Of a DNA stretch of 64,000 nucleotides, positions 57,567 to 64,000 are shown piece by piece. A model generated the notes under the pieces. That model saw nothing but the letters and a program-made list of their open reading frames with translations, was not told the DNA's origin and made no database searches. The translations under genes were made by a program, and so were the position numbers. Each line of letters opens with the position of its first letter. The stretch's first letter is position 1. The stretch comes from an uncultured Burkholderiales bacterium (GTDB taxonomy: Bacteria > Pseudomonadota > Gammaproteobacteria > Burkholderiales > Burkholderiaceae_C), in NCBI GenBank assembly GCA_903870145.1, contig CAIQBO010000004.1:1-64000 (forward strand), written 5' to 3'.

Positions 57567-58570
57567 CAGAAAAACTTGGCCAAATCCATGCCGGCGTACA
57601 AAGAGCCTACTTGGGCTTCATAGCCATTGAACATCAGGGTTTTGCGTTTCTTGGCCAAAAGGCCATCTTCGCCAATGCGCCGCTCAGTGGCTTGGCTCCA
57701 GCGTGGGTGTTCCACGTTGGGGTTGACGTTGGAGAAAAACCCATACTCTTGCGGCGCCGCTTTGGCCCAAGCCGTCATGGGTTGCTTGTCAACAAAACGA
57801 ATTTTGACCAAGCTCTTGCCACTCTTGAAACCGTATTTCCAAGGCACCACCAAGCGCACAGGGGCGCCATTTTGTTTGGGCAAAATTTCGCCGTACATGC
57901 CAAAGGCCAGCAGCGTCAAAGGGTGCATGGCTTCGTCCATGCGCAGGCCCTCTACATAAGGCCAGTCCAGCACGCCAGAGCGCACGCCGGGCATGGTCTT
58001 GGGGTCGGCCTGCGTGATGAATTCGACATACTTGGCACCGGGCAAGGGCTCCACACGGCGGATCAAATCTGACAAAGAATAACCTGTCCATGGGATCACC
58101 ATGGACCACCCTTCCACGCAGCGCAAGCGGTAAATGCGCTCTTGCATGGTGCCCCATTTGAGCAAATCTTCCAAGGCGTAGCGGGCGGGTTTTTTCACCA
58201 AGCCCTCGACCTCCACTGTCCAAGGCGCAGTTTGCAAAGTGTGCGCGTTGTGAGCAGGGTCTGCTTTGTCGGTGCCGAATTCGTAAAAATTATTGTAGGT
58301 TGAAGCGTCTTTGTAAGAGGTGGCTTTGTCCATCACCATGGCCCCCGCCACTTGGGACTGATTGGCTGGCAAGGCAGGCAAAAGTTTGGCGGTTGCGGCT
58401 TGGGCTAAGGCTTCGCGCTGGGCCCATGAGGCCATGCCCAAGCCAGCCGCGCCAGCGGCCAAATGCTTGAGCACATCACGCCGATTGGCGTAGGCTTTGG
58501 GCGAGGTGATCTCGCTGCTCAAGGCGTGTGTGAAGCCTTGATCGGGTGAACGAATCCAAAGATTCACCAT
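57566..58570 (-). CDS. msrP: Periplasmic methionine sulfoxide reductase, catalytic subunit MsrP (YedY)
   Basis: A 334-residue molybdopterin protein that repairs oxidised periplasmic proteins. Twin-arginine signal [17 protein letters not shown] (R30, R31) for Tat export; molybdenum ligand C151 in [33 protein letters not shown] and [20 protein letters not shown] follow. Operon with msrQ. Confidence 0.96.
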   Translation of the reverse strand: MVNLWIRSPDQGFTHALSSEITSPKAYANRRDVLKHLAAGAAGLGMASWAQREALAQAATAKLLPALPANQSQVAGAMVMDKATSYKDASTYNNFYEFGTDKADPAHNAHTLQTAPWTVEVEGLVKKPARYALEDLLKWGTMQERIYRLRCVEGWSMVIPWTGYSLSDLIRRVEPLPGAKYVEFITQADPKTMPGVRSGVLDWPYVEGLRMDEAMHPLTLLAFGMYGEILPKQNGAPVRLVVPWKYGFKSGKSLVKIRFVDKQPMTAWAKAAPQEYGFFSNVNPNVEHPRWSQATERRIGEDGLLAKKRKTLMFNGYEAQVGSLYAGMDLAKFF

Positions 58571-58573
58571 GCG

Positions 58574-59194
58574 TTAACGCAATCCGGCGATGTAATCGGC
58601 AACCGCTTTGATTTCGCGGTCGTTCATTTTGGCAGCGACCTGCGTCATTTGGATGCCGTTGTTGCGAACACCATCGCGGAACTGCGTCAGCTGTGCGGCA
58701 GCATAGTCCGCATGCTGGCCTGAAACGCGAGGGTATTGGGCCGGCATGCCCGCACCGTTGGGGCTGTGGCAGCCTGCGCAGGCTGCGATCTGACGATCGG
58801 CAATGCCGCCACGGTAAATTTTTTCGCCCAATGCGACCGAGTCTTTGTCTTTGGCAAAACCGGGTTTGGCAGTTTTAGAAGCCAGCCAGTAAGCAATGTT
58901 GCGCATGTCTGCGTCGCTCAATTGCGAGGCAAAACCCAGCATGATGGGGTTGGCACGTTTGCCAGACTTGAATTCTTGCAGTTGCTTGATCAGGTATTCG
59001 GGGTGCTGCTGGGCCAACTTGGGGTTGACCGGCGTGGTCGAGTTGCCGTCCGAGGCGTGGCAGGCTGCGCACACAGCGCCAAAACTGGCTTCGCCTTTGG
59101 CTAGGTCAGGTTTGGCTGCTTTGGGGGCAGCGTCAGCGGCAAAAACAGAACCAGCCAGCAAGGCGGTCAGGAAAAAAGTGGCAATTGACTTCAT
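58574..59194 (-). CDS. Dihaem cytochrome c (c4-like)
   Basis: A 206-residue exported cytochrome: signal peptide IATFFLTALLAGSVFAADA, first haem site C42-AA-C45-H46, second C139-AG-C142-H143, each in a separate c-type domain with a GFASQLSDADMRNIAYWL / QMTQVAAKMNDREIKAVADYI ending. Likely carries electrons from the bc1 complex to a terminal oxidase. ATG at 59194; other ATGs at 59203 and 59227 are possible. Confidence 0.93.
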   Translation of the reverse strand: MKSIATFFLTALLAGSVFAADAAPKAAKPDLAKGEASFGAVCAACHASDGNSTTPVNPKLAQQHPEYLIKQLQEFKSGKRANPIMLGFASQLSDADMRNIAYWLASKTAKPGFAKDKDSVALGEKIYRGGIADRQIAACAGCHSPNGAGMPAQYPRVSGQHADYAAAQLTQFRDGVRNNGIQMTQVAAKMNDREIKAVADYIAGLR

Positions 59195-59280
59195 GGGCGT
59201 CATCCGAAAAAGTAGGCGCAAAACCATGGGATTCTACAATGCCTGCTAGCGCCGTACCTGGCGCCCACCGAGCAACCCTC

Positions 59281-59979
59281 ATGGCCACCCCTTCTAAAGC
59301 AGCATCTTCAGGCTCCAAAGCCCCCCCCAAGCCACCTCAGGCCGAGGCAGCGCCCCCTGTGGTCACCCCCATGGGGTGGATGCACACCGCACGGTTTTTG
59401 ACCACCGCCGCCGAGTTGTTCCACCTGCCAGCCCTGGAAGTGCCTGAAATCGCCTTCGTGGGCCGCTCCAATGCGGGCAAATCGACTTGCATCAACACGC
59501 TGACGCAGCAAAAACAATTGGCATTTGCCTCCAAAAAGCCCGGCCGCACCCAGCACATCAACTTGTTTGCGCTGGGCAAACAGGGCATTACCGATACAGT
59601 TTTGGCTGACTTGCCAGGCTATGGCTACGCCGCCGTGCCCAAGCAGGACAAAATTCGTTGGCAAAAAGTCATGGCCAATTATTTGGTCACGCGGGAAAAT
59701 TTAAAAGGCATTGTGCTGCTGTGCGACCCGCGTTTGGGCATGACGGAGTTGGACGAGGTGCTGCTGGAAGTCGTACGTCCCCGTGTTGAGGAAGGTTTGA
59801 AATTTTTGATCTTGCTGACCAAGGCCGACAAACTGACCCGATCGGATGGTGCCAAGGCCTTGTCAATCGCCAAACTGCAAGCAGGGGGTGGCCAAGCCAT
59901 GCTGTTCTCAGCGCTTAAAAAGCAAGGCGTGGACGCGGTGGCGCAGTTGATGTGGGACTGGAGCCACGAAGCAGCTTAA
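59281..59979 (+). CDS. engB: Ribosome-biogenesis GTPase EngB (YsxC/YihA)
   Basis: A 232-residue GTPase needed for 50S assembly. G1 GRSNAGKST at 61-69, G3 DLPGYG at 110-115, G4 TKAD at 180-183. The first 30 residues are a poorly conserved proline- and alanine-rich extension, so the true start could be elsewhere (ATG at 59239 is another option). Divergent from the cytochrome gene. Confidence 0.95.
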   Translation: MATPSKAASSGSKAPPKPPQAEAAPPVVTPMGWMHTARFLTTAAELFHLPALEVPEIAFVGRSNAGKSTCINTLTQQKQLAFASKKPGRTQHINLFALGKQGITDTVLADLPGYGYAAVPKQDKIRWQKVMANYLVTRENLKGIVLLCDPRLGMTELDEVLLEVVRPRVEEGLKFLILLTKADKLTRSDGAKALSIAKLQAGGGQAMLFSALKKQGVDAVAQLMWDWSHEAA

Positions 59980-59997
59980 GTTGCGAATGTCCCCGTT

Positions 59998-60882
59998 TTA
60001 AAGCGCGGTGTATAACGAAGCTTCACCGAGTGGCCGCGTTTTGAACCGCTTGTGAACCCAGTAATACTGCGCCGGATTCTGCGCAATCCAAGTGGCCAGC
60101 ACATCGTTCATGCGCAGCGTGTCAGCCGCCAGGTCGTCACTGGGGAAATCAGTCCATGGCGCGAGCAACTCAATCTCATAACCCTGCGGCGTTAACCGCG
60201 TGAGCATCGGCATGACTTGGGCTCGCCCTGATTTGGCAAAGCGTGGCAAAGAGGGCAAGGTGGCCGCAGGCACCCCCATGAAGGGCACGAACATGGACTC
60301 TTGCGCACCAAAATCCATGTCGGGTGACAAATGCAATACCTCGCCATGACGCATGCCAGAGATGATTTGTTTGACCCCATCGTGCCGAAAATAAGGCTTG
60401 ACTTGCCCGCCTCTTTGACGGCCTTGGTTGACCCAGTCGTCCAACACGGCATTGTGCTGAGGCACAAAAATAAAGGCGACAGGCTTGGCAACGCGCATCG
60501 TCAAGGCCAAGCCGCCGGCGTCAAGCCCGACAAAATGGGGGGCGAAAATCAGCGTGGCTTGCTCGGCTGCCAAAGCGGCCAAGGCCTGCTCTGGACCGAA
60601 CCACTTGATACGCTCTTGAACCTTGGCCAAGGGCGCGTGCCACAGCCAAGCACGGTCCAAGAAGGACTGCGCCAGCAACACAAAATGCTGGCGCGCCAAG
60701 GCGCGCCGTTCTGGTTGGGATTTATCGGGGAAACACAAAGCCAAGTTGACGTTCACGACATGCCTGCGTCGGCGTGCGAGCTCAAACAAAACTGAACCCA
60801 AAAACCAACCCAGTGCGCGCAAACTGCTCAGCGGAAAATACGCCAAAAGGCGCATGGTCCAAACCAATAAATGCGCCATCAC
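59998..60882 (-). CDS. lpxL: LpxL/HtrB-family lipid A acyltransferase (second of pair)
   Basis: A 294-residue lysophospholipid-acyltransferase-like protein: N-terminal hydrophobic helix, the catalytic H-x4-D in APHFVGLDAGG, and RQRGGQVKPYFRHDG followed by LHLSPDMDFG. It adds a secondary acyl chain to lipid A in the inner membrane. It overlaps its paralogue by 4 bp. Which acyl chain and position it uses cannot be told. Confidence 0.9.
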   Translation of the reverse strand: MMAHLLVWTMRLLAYFPLSSLRALGWFLGSVLFELARRRRHVVNVNLALCFPDKSQPERRALARQHFVLLAQSFLDRAWLWHAPLAKVQERIKWFGPEQALAALAAEQATLIFAPHFVGLDAGGLALTMRVAKPVAFIFVPQHNAVLDDWVNQGRQRGGQVKPYFRHDGVKQIISGMRHGEVLHLSPDMDFGAQESMFVPFMGVPAATLPSLPRFAKSGRAQVMPMLTRLTPQGYEIELLAPWTDFPSDDLAADTLRMNDVLATWIAQNPAQYYWVHKRFKTRPLGEASLYTAL

Positions 60883-61754
60883 CTGAAGTCTTTTTGTGTT
60901 GCGCTTTCAGGCGGCAAAGCCACCTCTTGGCGCGGTTGTTTGTAGCGTTCATACCCCCACAAATACTGCTGCGGGCGGGTCAATATCAAGGCTTCCATGG
61001 CTTGGTTGATTTGCAGCAGCGCTTGTGCGATGTCCTGCGACAAGGCCTGTGCCATGTCCTGCGCGTGCAAGACATAACCCTGCCCCCACGGCAAACGTTC
61101 ACCCCAGACCAGGACCACCCGCGCACCGGTTTGCTGTGCCAGCCGGGCAGCCAAACTCATGGTGTAAGCCGGCTGGCCAAAAAAAGGCGTCCACAGCCCC
61201 ATGCCATCAGGGGGCACCTGGTCAGGCAGCAAACCCACGGCTTGGCCCGCGCGCAAGGCCTTGATCATTTGCCGCACACCGGACAAAGTCGTCGGCACTG
61301 CTTGCAAACCAGGACGCGTGCGCGACTGCGCCATGATCTTTGCCAAACTGGGCTTGCGCGAAGGCCTGAACAGCACCGTGAAAGGCCCGTATTGCACACT
61401 GAAACGTTCAGCAATGACTTGCGCTGCAACTTCAAAACAACCCAAATGCGGGGTCAACATCAAGACACCATCACCTGCTTGAAAAGCCGCCTCGATCACC
61501 GCAGCAGACTGCGGGCCCCACACCACGGGGGGCTTGTGCCCCATCCACAGGCGCGGCAGTTCTAAGGACAAGCATCCGGCTTGCCCTACCGCTTGCCAGA
61601 CCTGGCCAAAAGGCAAACCTGCAGCAGCCACATTGGCCAAAAACCTGCGCCGGTAAGTTGCAGAAAGGCCCCATGCCAGCCACCCCACGACATGGCCCAG
61701 CGCGTGCAAGGCCCACAAGGGCCAATGAGAAAAGAATCGAAACCAAAAAATCAT
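60879..61754 (-). CDS. lpxL: LpxL/HtrB-family lipid A acyltransferase (first of pair)
   Basis: A 291-residue paralogue. Catalytic motif in its H-x4-E form: TPHLGCFEVAAQ; later GVRQMIKALRAGQAVGLLPDQVPPDG and the conserved GAR-VLVWGERL region. Together the two enzymes probably add the two secondary chains of a hexa-acyl lipid A. It diverges from metK. A perfect palindrome (61762-61776) lies just upstream of its start. Confidence 0.9.
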   Translation of the reverse strand: MIFWFRFFSHWPLWALHALGHVVGWLAWGLSATYRRRFLANVAAAGLPFGQVWQAVGQAGCLSLELPRLWMGHKPPVVWGPQSAAVIEAAFQAGDGVLMLTPHLGCFEVAAQVIAERFSVQYGPFTVLFRPSRKPSLAKIMAQSRTRPGLQAVPTTLSGVRQMIKALRAGQAVGLLPDQVPPDGMGLWTPFFGQPAYTMSLAARLAQQTGARVVLVWGERLPWGQGYVLHAQDMAQALSQDIAQALLQINQAMEALILTRPQQYLWGYERYKQPRQEVALPPESATQKDFR

Positions 61755-61761
61755 GATTAAT

Positions 61762-61776
61762 TTGGTAAACTACCAA
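61762..61776. promoter_or_regulatory. Perfect palindrome beside the acyltransferase start
   Basis: TTGGTA-AAC-TACCAA, a 6-bp inverted repeat with 3-base centre, seven bases from the start codon of the minus-strand acyltransferase gene. It may be an operator or an RNA hairpin over the ribosome-binding region. No protein is known to bind it. Confidence 0.45.
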
Positions 61777-61777
61777 G

Positions 61778-61930
61778 GTCGCTGAGTTAAACGAGCAACT
61801 TGCAGGGCGACATGCACCTTCCACCCCATTTGGGCTGATTGTGCCTTGTCTGAAAAGACAATTCTGCTAAAGCGTTCGCCGGGGCTTCTGAGCAGCAGGC
61901 AGCGCAATGAAACATGCTAGCCATCACTTA
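61778..61930 (+). promoter_or_regulatory. Possible structured leader of metK
   Basis: The metK upstream region can form GTCGC/GCGAC (61778-61782 with 61807-61811), a perfect TTGTCT-GAAA-AGACAA hairpin with a GNRA loop (61846-61861), and CTGCT/AGCAG (61864-61868 with 61891-61895). I cannot assign it to a known riboswitch class by eye. Confidence 0.35.
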
Positions 61931-61942
61931 CAGGAGAACCCC

Positions 61943-63127
61943 ATGGCCAAAGACTTTCTTTTTACTTCCGAATCAGTTTCCGAGGGTCACCCCGACAAGG
62001 TAGCCGATCAAATCTCGGACGGCATCTTGGACGCGATCTTCGCGCAAGACCCACGCAGCCGAGTGGCTGCTGAAACCTTGACCAACACAGGCCTGGTAGT
62101 CTTGGCCGGTGAGATCACCACCAACGCGCACGTGGACTACATCCAAGTGGCACGCGACACCCTCAAGCGCATTGGCTACGACAACACCGAATACGGCATC
62201 GACTACAAAGGTTGCGCCGTCATGGTTTGCTATGACAAGCAATCCAACGACATTGCCCAAGGCGTGAACCACGCTTCGGACGACCATCTGAACACCGGCG
62301 CGGGCGACCAAGGCTTGATGTTTGGTTACGCTTGCAACGAAACCCCCGACCTGATGCCCGCGCCCATTTATTACGCACACCGCTTGGTCGAGCGTCAAGC
62401 CCAGTTGCGCAAAGACGGCCGCCTGCCCTTCTTGCGCCCAGACGCCAAAAGCCAAGTGACTCTGCGCTATGTCGACGGCAAACCCCACAGCATCGACACC
62501 GTGGTTTTGTCCAGCCAGCACAGCCCCGACCAAAGTGAGACGCCTACCAAAATGAAGGCCAGCTTTGTGGAAGCCGTGATTGAAGAAATCATCAAACCCG
62601 TGCTGCCCAAAGAGTGGTTGAAAGACACCAAATACTTGATCAACCCCACCGGCCGCTTTGTGATTGGCGGACCGCAAGGCGATTGCGGTTTGACCGGTCG
62701 CAAAATCATTGTTGACACTTACGGCGGCGCATGCCCTCATGGCGGCGGCGCATTCTCTGGCAAAGACCCCTCCAAAGTCGACCGCTCAGCGGCTTATGCA
62801 GCACGCTATGTGGCCAAAAATATTGTGGCCGCAGGTTTGGCCACGAAGTGCCAAATTCAAGTGGCTTACGCCATTGGCGTGGCTCGCCCCATGAACGTGA
62901 CCATTGACACCGAAGGCACAGGCGTGATCTCTGACGAGAAAATTGCCGCCTTGGTCAACGAGCACTTTGACTTGCGCCCCAAAGGCATCATTCAAATGCT
63001 TGATTTGTTGCGCCCGATCTACACCAAGACAGCAGCCTACGGCCATTTCGGCCGCGACGAGCCCGACTTCACCTGGGAGCGCACCAACCTGGCGGCCACA
63101 TTGCGTGCAGCAGCTGGCCTGAAGTAA
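61943..63127 (+). CDS. metK: S-adenosylmethionine synthetase
   Basis: A 394-residue MetK, making SAM from methionine and [23 protein letters not shown] is the N-terminus with the ATP-binding His; [12 protein letters not shown] and [19 protein letters not shown] are the family signatures. Start set by AGGAG at 61932-61936; an upstream ATG at 61907 lacks such support. Followed by a strong terminator. Confidence 0.98.
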   Translation: MAKDFLFTSESVSEGHPDKVADQISDGILDAIFAQDPRSRVAAETLTNTGLVVLAGEITTNAHVDYIQVARDTLKRIGYDNTEYGIDYKGCAVMVCYDKQSNDIAQGVNHASDDHLNTGAGDQGLMFGYACNETPDLMPAPIYYAHRLVERQAQLRKDGRLPFLRPDAKSQVTLRYVDGKPHSIDTVVLSSQHSPDQSETPTKMKASFVEAVIEEIIKPVLPKEWLKDTKYLINPTGRFVIGGPQGDCGLTGRKIIVDTYGGACPHGGGAFSGKDPSKVDRSAAYAARYVAKNIVAAGLATKCQIQVAYAIGVARPMNVTIDTEGTGVISDEKIAALVNEHFDLRPKGIIQMLDLLRPIYTKTAAYGHFGRDEPDFTWERTNLAATLRAAAGLK

Positions 63128-63149
63128 TTCAGCAGCCTCCAAGCCCAAG

Positions 63150-63180
63150 GGCGCGCACCATCAGGTGCGCGCCTTTTTTT
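63150..63180 (+). terminator. Intrinsic terminator of metK
   Basis: Perfect 10-bp stem GGCGCGCACC / GGTGCGCGCC (63150-63159 and 63164-63173), 4-base loop ATCA, followed by seven T (63174-63180). Confidence 0.95.
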
Positions 63181-63266
63181 CACCCATGTCGGCAGTGTTA
63201 GAGTGTGATGTAGTTGCCAAAGGGGCAGTCAAAAAAGATTCTGACTACAACGGATCAGGAGACAGC

Positions 63267-64000
63267 ATGCAAACATATCCCCTCTCACAGCGCTTGGCCA
63301 CTTGCGCCAATGTCGCAGTCATCACTGCCTTCATGGGCCTGTCGTGTATGGCCTTGAGCGCCATGGCACAAATTCCCAATTACCCCAACAAATCGATCAC
63401 CTTGATCGTGCCCTTCCCACCTGGCGGCTTGGCCGATATCGTGGCGCGCCCCGTGGCCGAGGCCTTGACGCGCGAGTTGGGCCAGCCCGTGGTGATTGAA
63501 AACAAAGGCGGCGCAGGCGGGGGCATTGGCATGGGCGTGGCCGCTCGCGCCAAGCCCGATGGCTATACGCTTTTGATGGCCTTGTCTTCTCTCACGGTGA
63601 TTCCAGAAGCTGACACTTTGCTGGGCCGAAGCCCCATGTTTTTGCTCAGCGATTTGCGCCCCATTGCACGCTACACCGCCGACCCCACCGTGCTGGCCGT
63701 GCGCGCTGATGCGCCTTGGAAAACCGCGAAAGAATTCATTGAAGACGCACGCAAAAGACCTGGCAGTCTCAACTACGGATCGTCTGGCAATTACGGCACC
63801 ATGCATGTGCCGATGGAAATTTTGGCGCAAACCGCCGGCGTGAAACTCACGCACATTCCCTTTACCGGTGCAGGCCCTGCCGTGGTGGCCTTGTTGGGAA
63901 GCCAAATTGACGCCGTCTCGACGGGCCCTGCCACTGTTTTGCAGCACGTCAAAGCTGGCAAAATTCGCGTGCTGGCGCACTGGGGCCATGAGCCCTTGGC
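63267..64000 (+). CDS. Bug-family (TctC-like) periplasmic solute receptor, 3' end outside the window
   Basis: The frame stays open to the window edge (244 codons visible). Start ATG at 63267 with AGGAGA at 63258-63263. A signal peptide (residues 1 to about 34, ending SAMAQ) precedes NYPNKSITLIVPFPPGGLAD, the Bug/TctC N-terminus, and KPDGYTLLM, LNYGSSGNYGTMHVPMEIL, HIPFTGAGPAVVALLGSQI follow. Bug receptors bind carboxylates for tripartite transporters; most are orphans, and the ligand is unknown. Such genes are very numerous in Burkholderiales. Confidence 0.93.
   Translation, partial: MQTYPLSQRLATCANVAVITAFMGLSCMALSAMAQIPNYPNKSITLIVPFPPGGLADIVARPVAEALTRELGQPVVIENKGGAGGGIGMGVAARAKPDGYTLLMALSSLTVIPEADTLLGRSPMFLLSDLRPIARYTADPTVLAVRADAPWKTAKEFIEDARKRPGSLNYGSSGNYGTMHVPMEILAQTAGVKLTHIPFTGAGPAVVALLGSQIDAVSTGPATVLQHVKAGKIRVLAHWGHEPL

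Noticed and set aside
61778-61930. A SAM-II or SAH riboswitch before metK
   Set aside because: Only short sequence fragments resemble these classes and the spacing does not fit; reported only as an unassigned structured leader.
1-64000. CRISPR arrays, prophage, integrons, toxin-antitoxin or restriction systems
   Set aside because: No spaced direct repeats, integrase, phage structural genes or paired toxin folds were found; the XRE/membrane pair does not resemble a known toxin-antitoxin module.

Overview
The window is chromosomal DNA from a betaproteobacterium of the order Burkholderiales, most likely a freshwater member of the Comamonadaceae. I judge this from gene order (pilBCD-coaE-zapD-yacG, argJ-secA, petABC-sspAB, tat-his-murA-mla, pilMNOPQ-aroKB next to mrcA, cyaY/lptM-lysA) and from protein sequence. 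The genus cannot be fixed by reading alone. Nearly all of it is dense housekeeping sequence with 4-bp ATGA overlaps and almost no spare DNA. I see no prophage, plasmid genes, CRISPR array or rRNA.

Layout. 1-1.5 kb: end of an NlpC/P60 lipoprotein gene, then a small, AT-richer HTH-regulator/membrane-protein pair. 1.7-6.5 kb (+): pilB, pilC, pilD, coaE, zapD, yacG. 6.5-11.9 kb (-): mutT, an AAA ATPase, argJ, secA. 12-16.5 kb: a DciA-like gene (+), tRNA-Thr, then sspB, sspA and the cytochrome bc1 genes petC, petB, petA (-). 16.6-19 kb: pdxA (-) and a DegS/DegQ-like protease (+). 19-35.8 kb (-): one collinear run, read from high to low coordinates as mlaF-E-D-A-C-B, an ABC exporter, a BolA gene, murA, hisG-D-C-B-H-A, a sugar-phosphate mutarotase, hisF-I-E, a HIT protein and tatA-B-C. 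35.9-42.1 kb (-): gltD and gltB. 42.2-43 kb: a REP-associated transposase bounded by inverted repeats. 43-48.6 kb (-): a methyltransferase, a DUF1415 protein, an MFS transporter, dgt, aroB and aroK. 48.6-52.5 kb (-): a compact pilM-N-(O/P)-Q locus. 52.7-56.9 kb: mrcA (+), cyaY (-), lptM and lysA (+). 56.9-61.8 kb: msrQ, msrP and a dihaem cytochrome c (-), engB (+), two acyltransferases (-). 61.9-64 kb (+): metK and the start of a Bug-family receptor gene.

How it fits together. The two pilus loci (ATPase, platform and prepilin peptidase at the left; alignment proteins and secretin at 48.6-52.5 kb) could form one type IV pilus or DNA-uptake machine. Its parts are unusually small: PilB has no N-terminal domain, PilM is about 265 residues, PilN lacks the usual N-terminal PilM-binding motif, PilO and PilP are fused, and PilQ is short. 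This resembles the compact Hof/Com competence sets of gammaproteobacteria, which sit at the same mrcA-aroK position. The Mla genes, murA, the acyltransferases, mrcA and secA/tat serve the envelope. The his, arg, lys, aro, glt and met genes serve amino-acid synthesis.

Points most worth a second look: the fused pilO-pilP gene with its shrunken partners; the transposase element whose terminal repeat supplies the last codons and stop of the neighbouring methyltransferase gene and whose other end abuts the predicted gltB promoter; a terminator-type hairpin touching the mlaF start codon beside a perfect 21-bp tandem repeat; and the regulator/membrane pair with a palindrome inside its own promoter.
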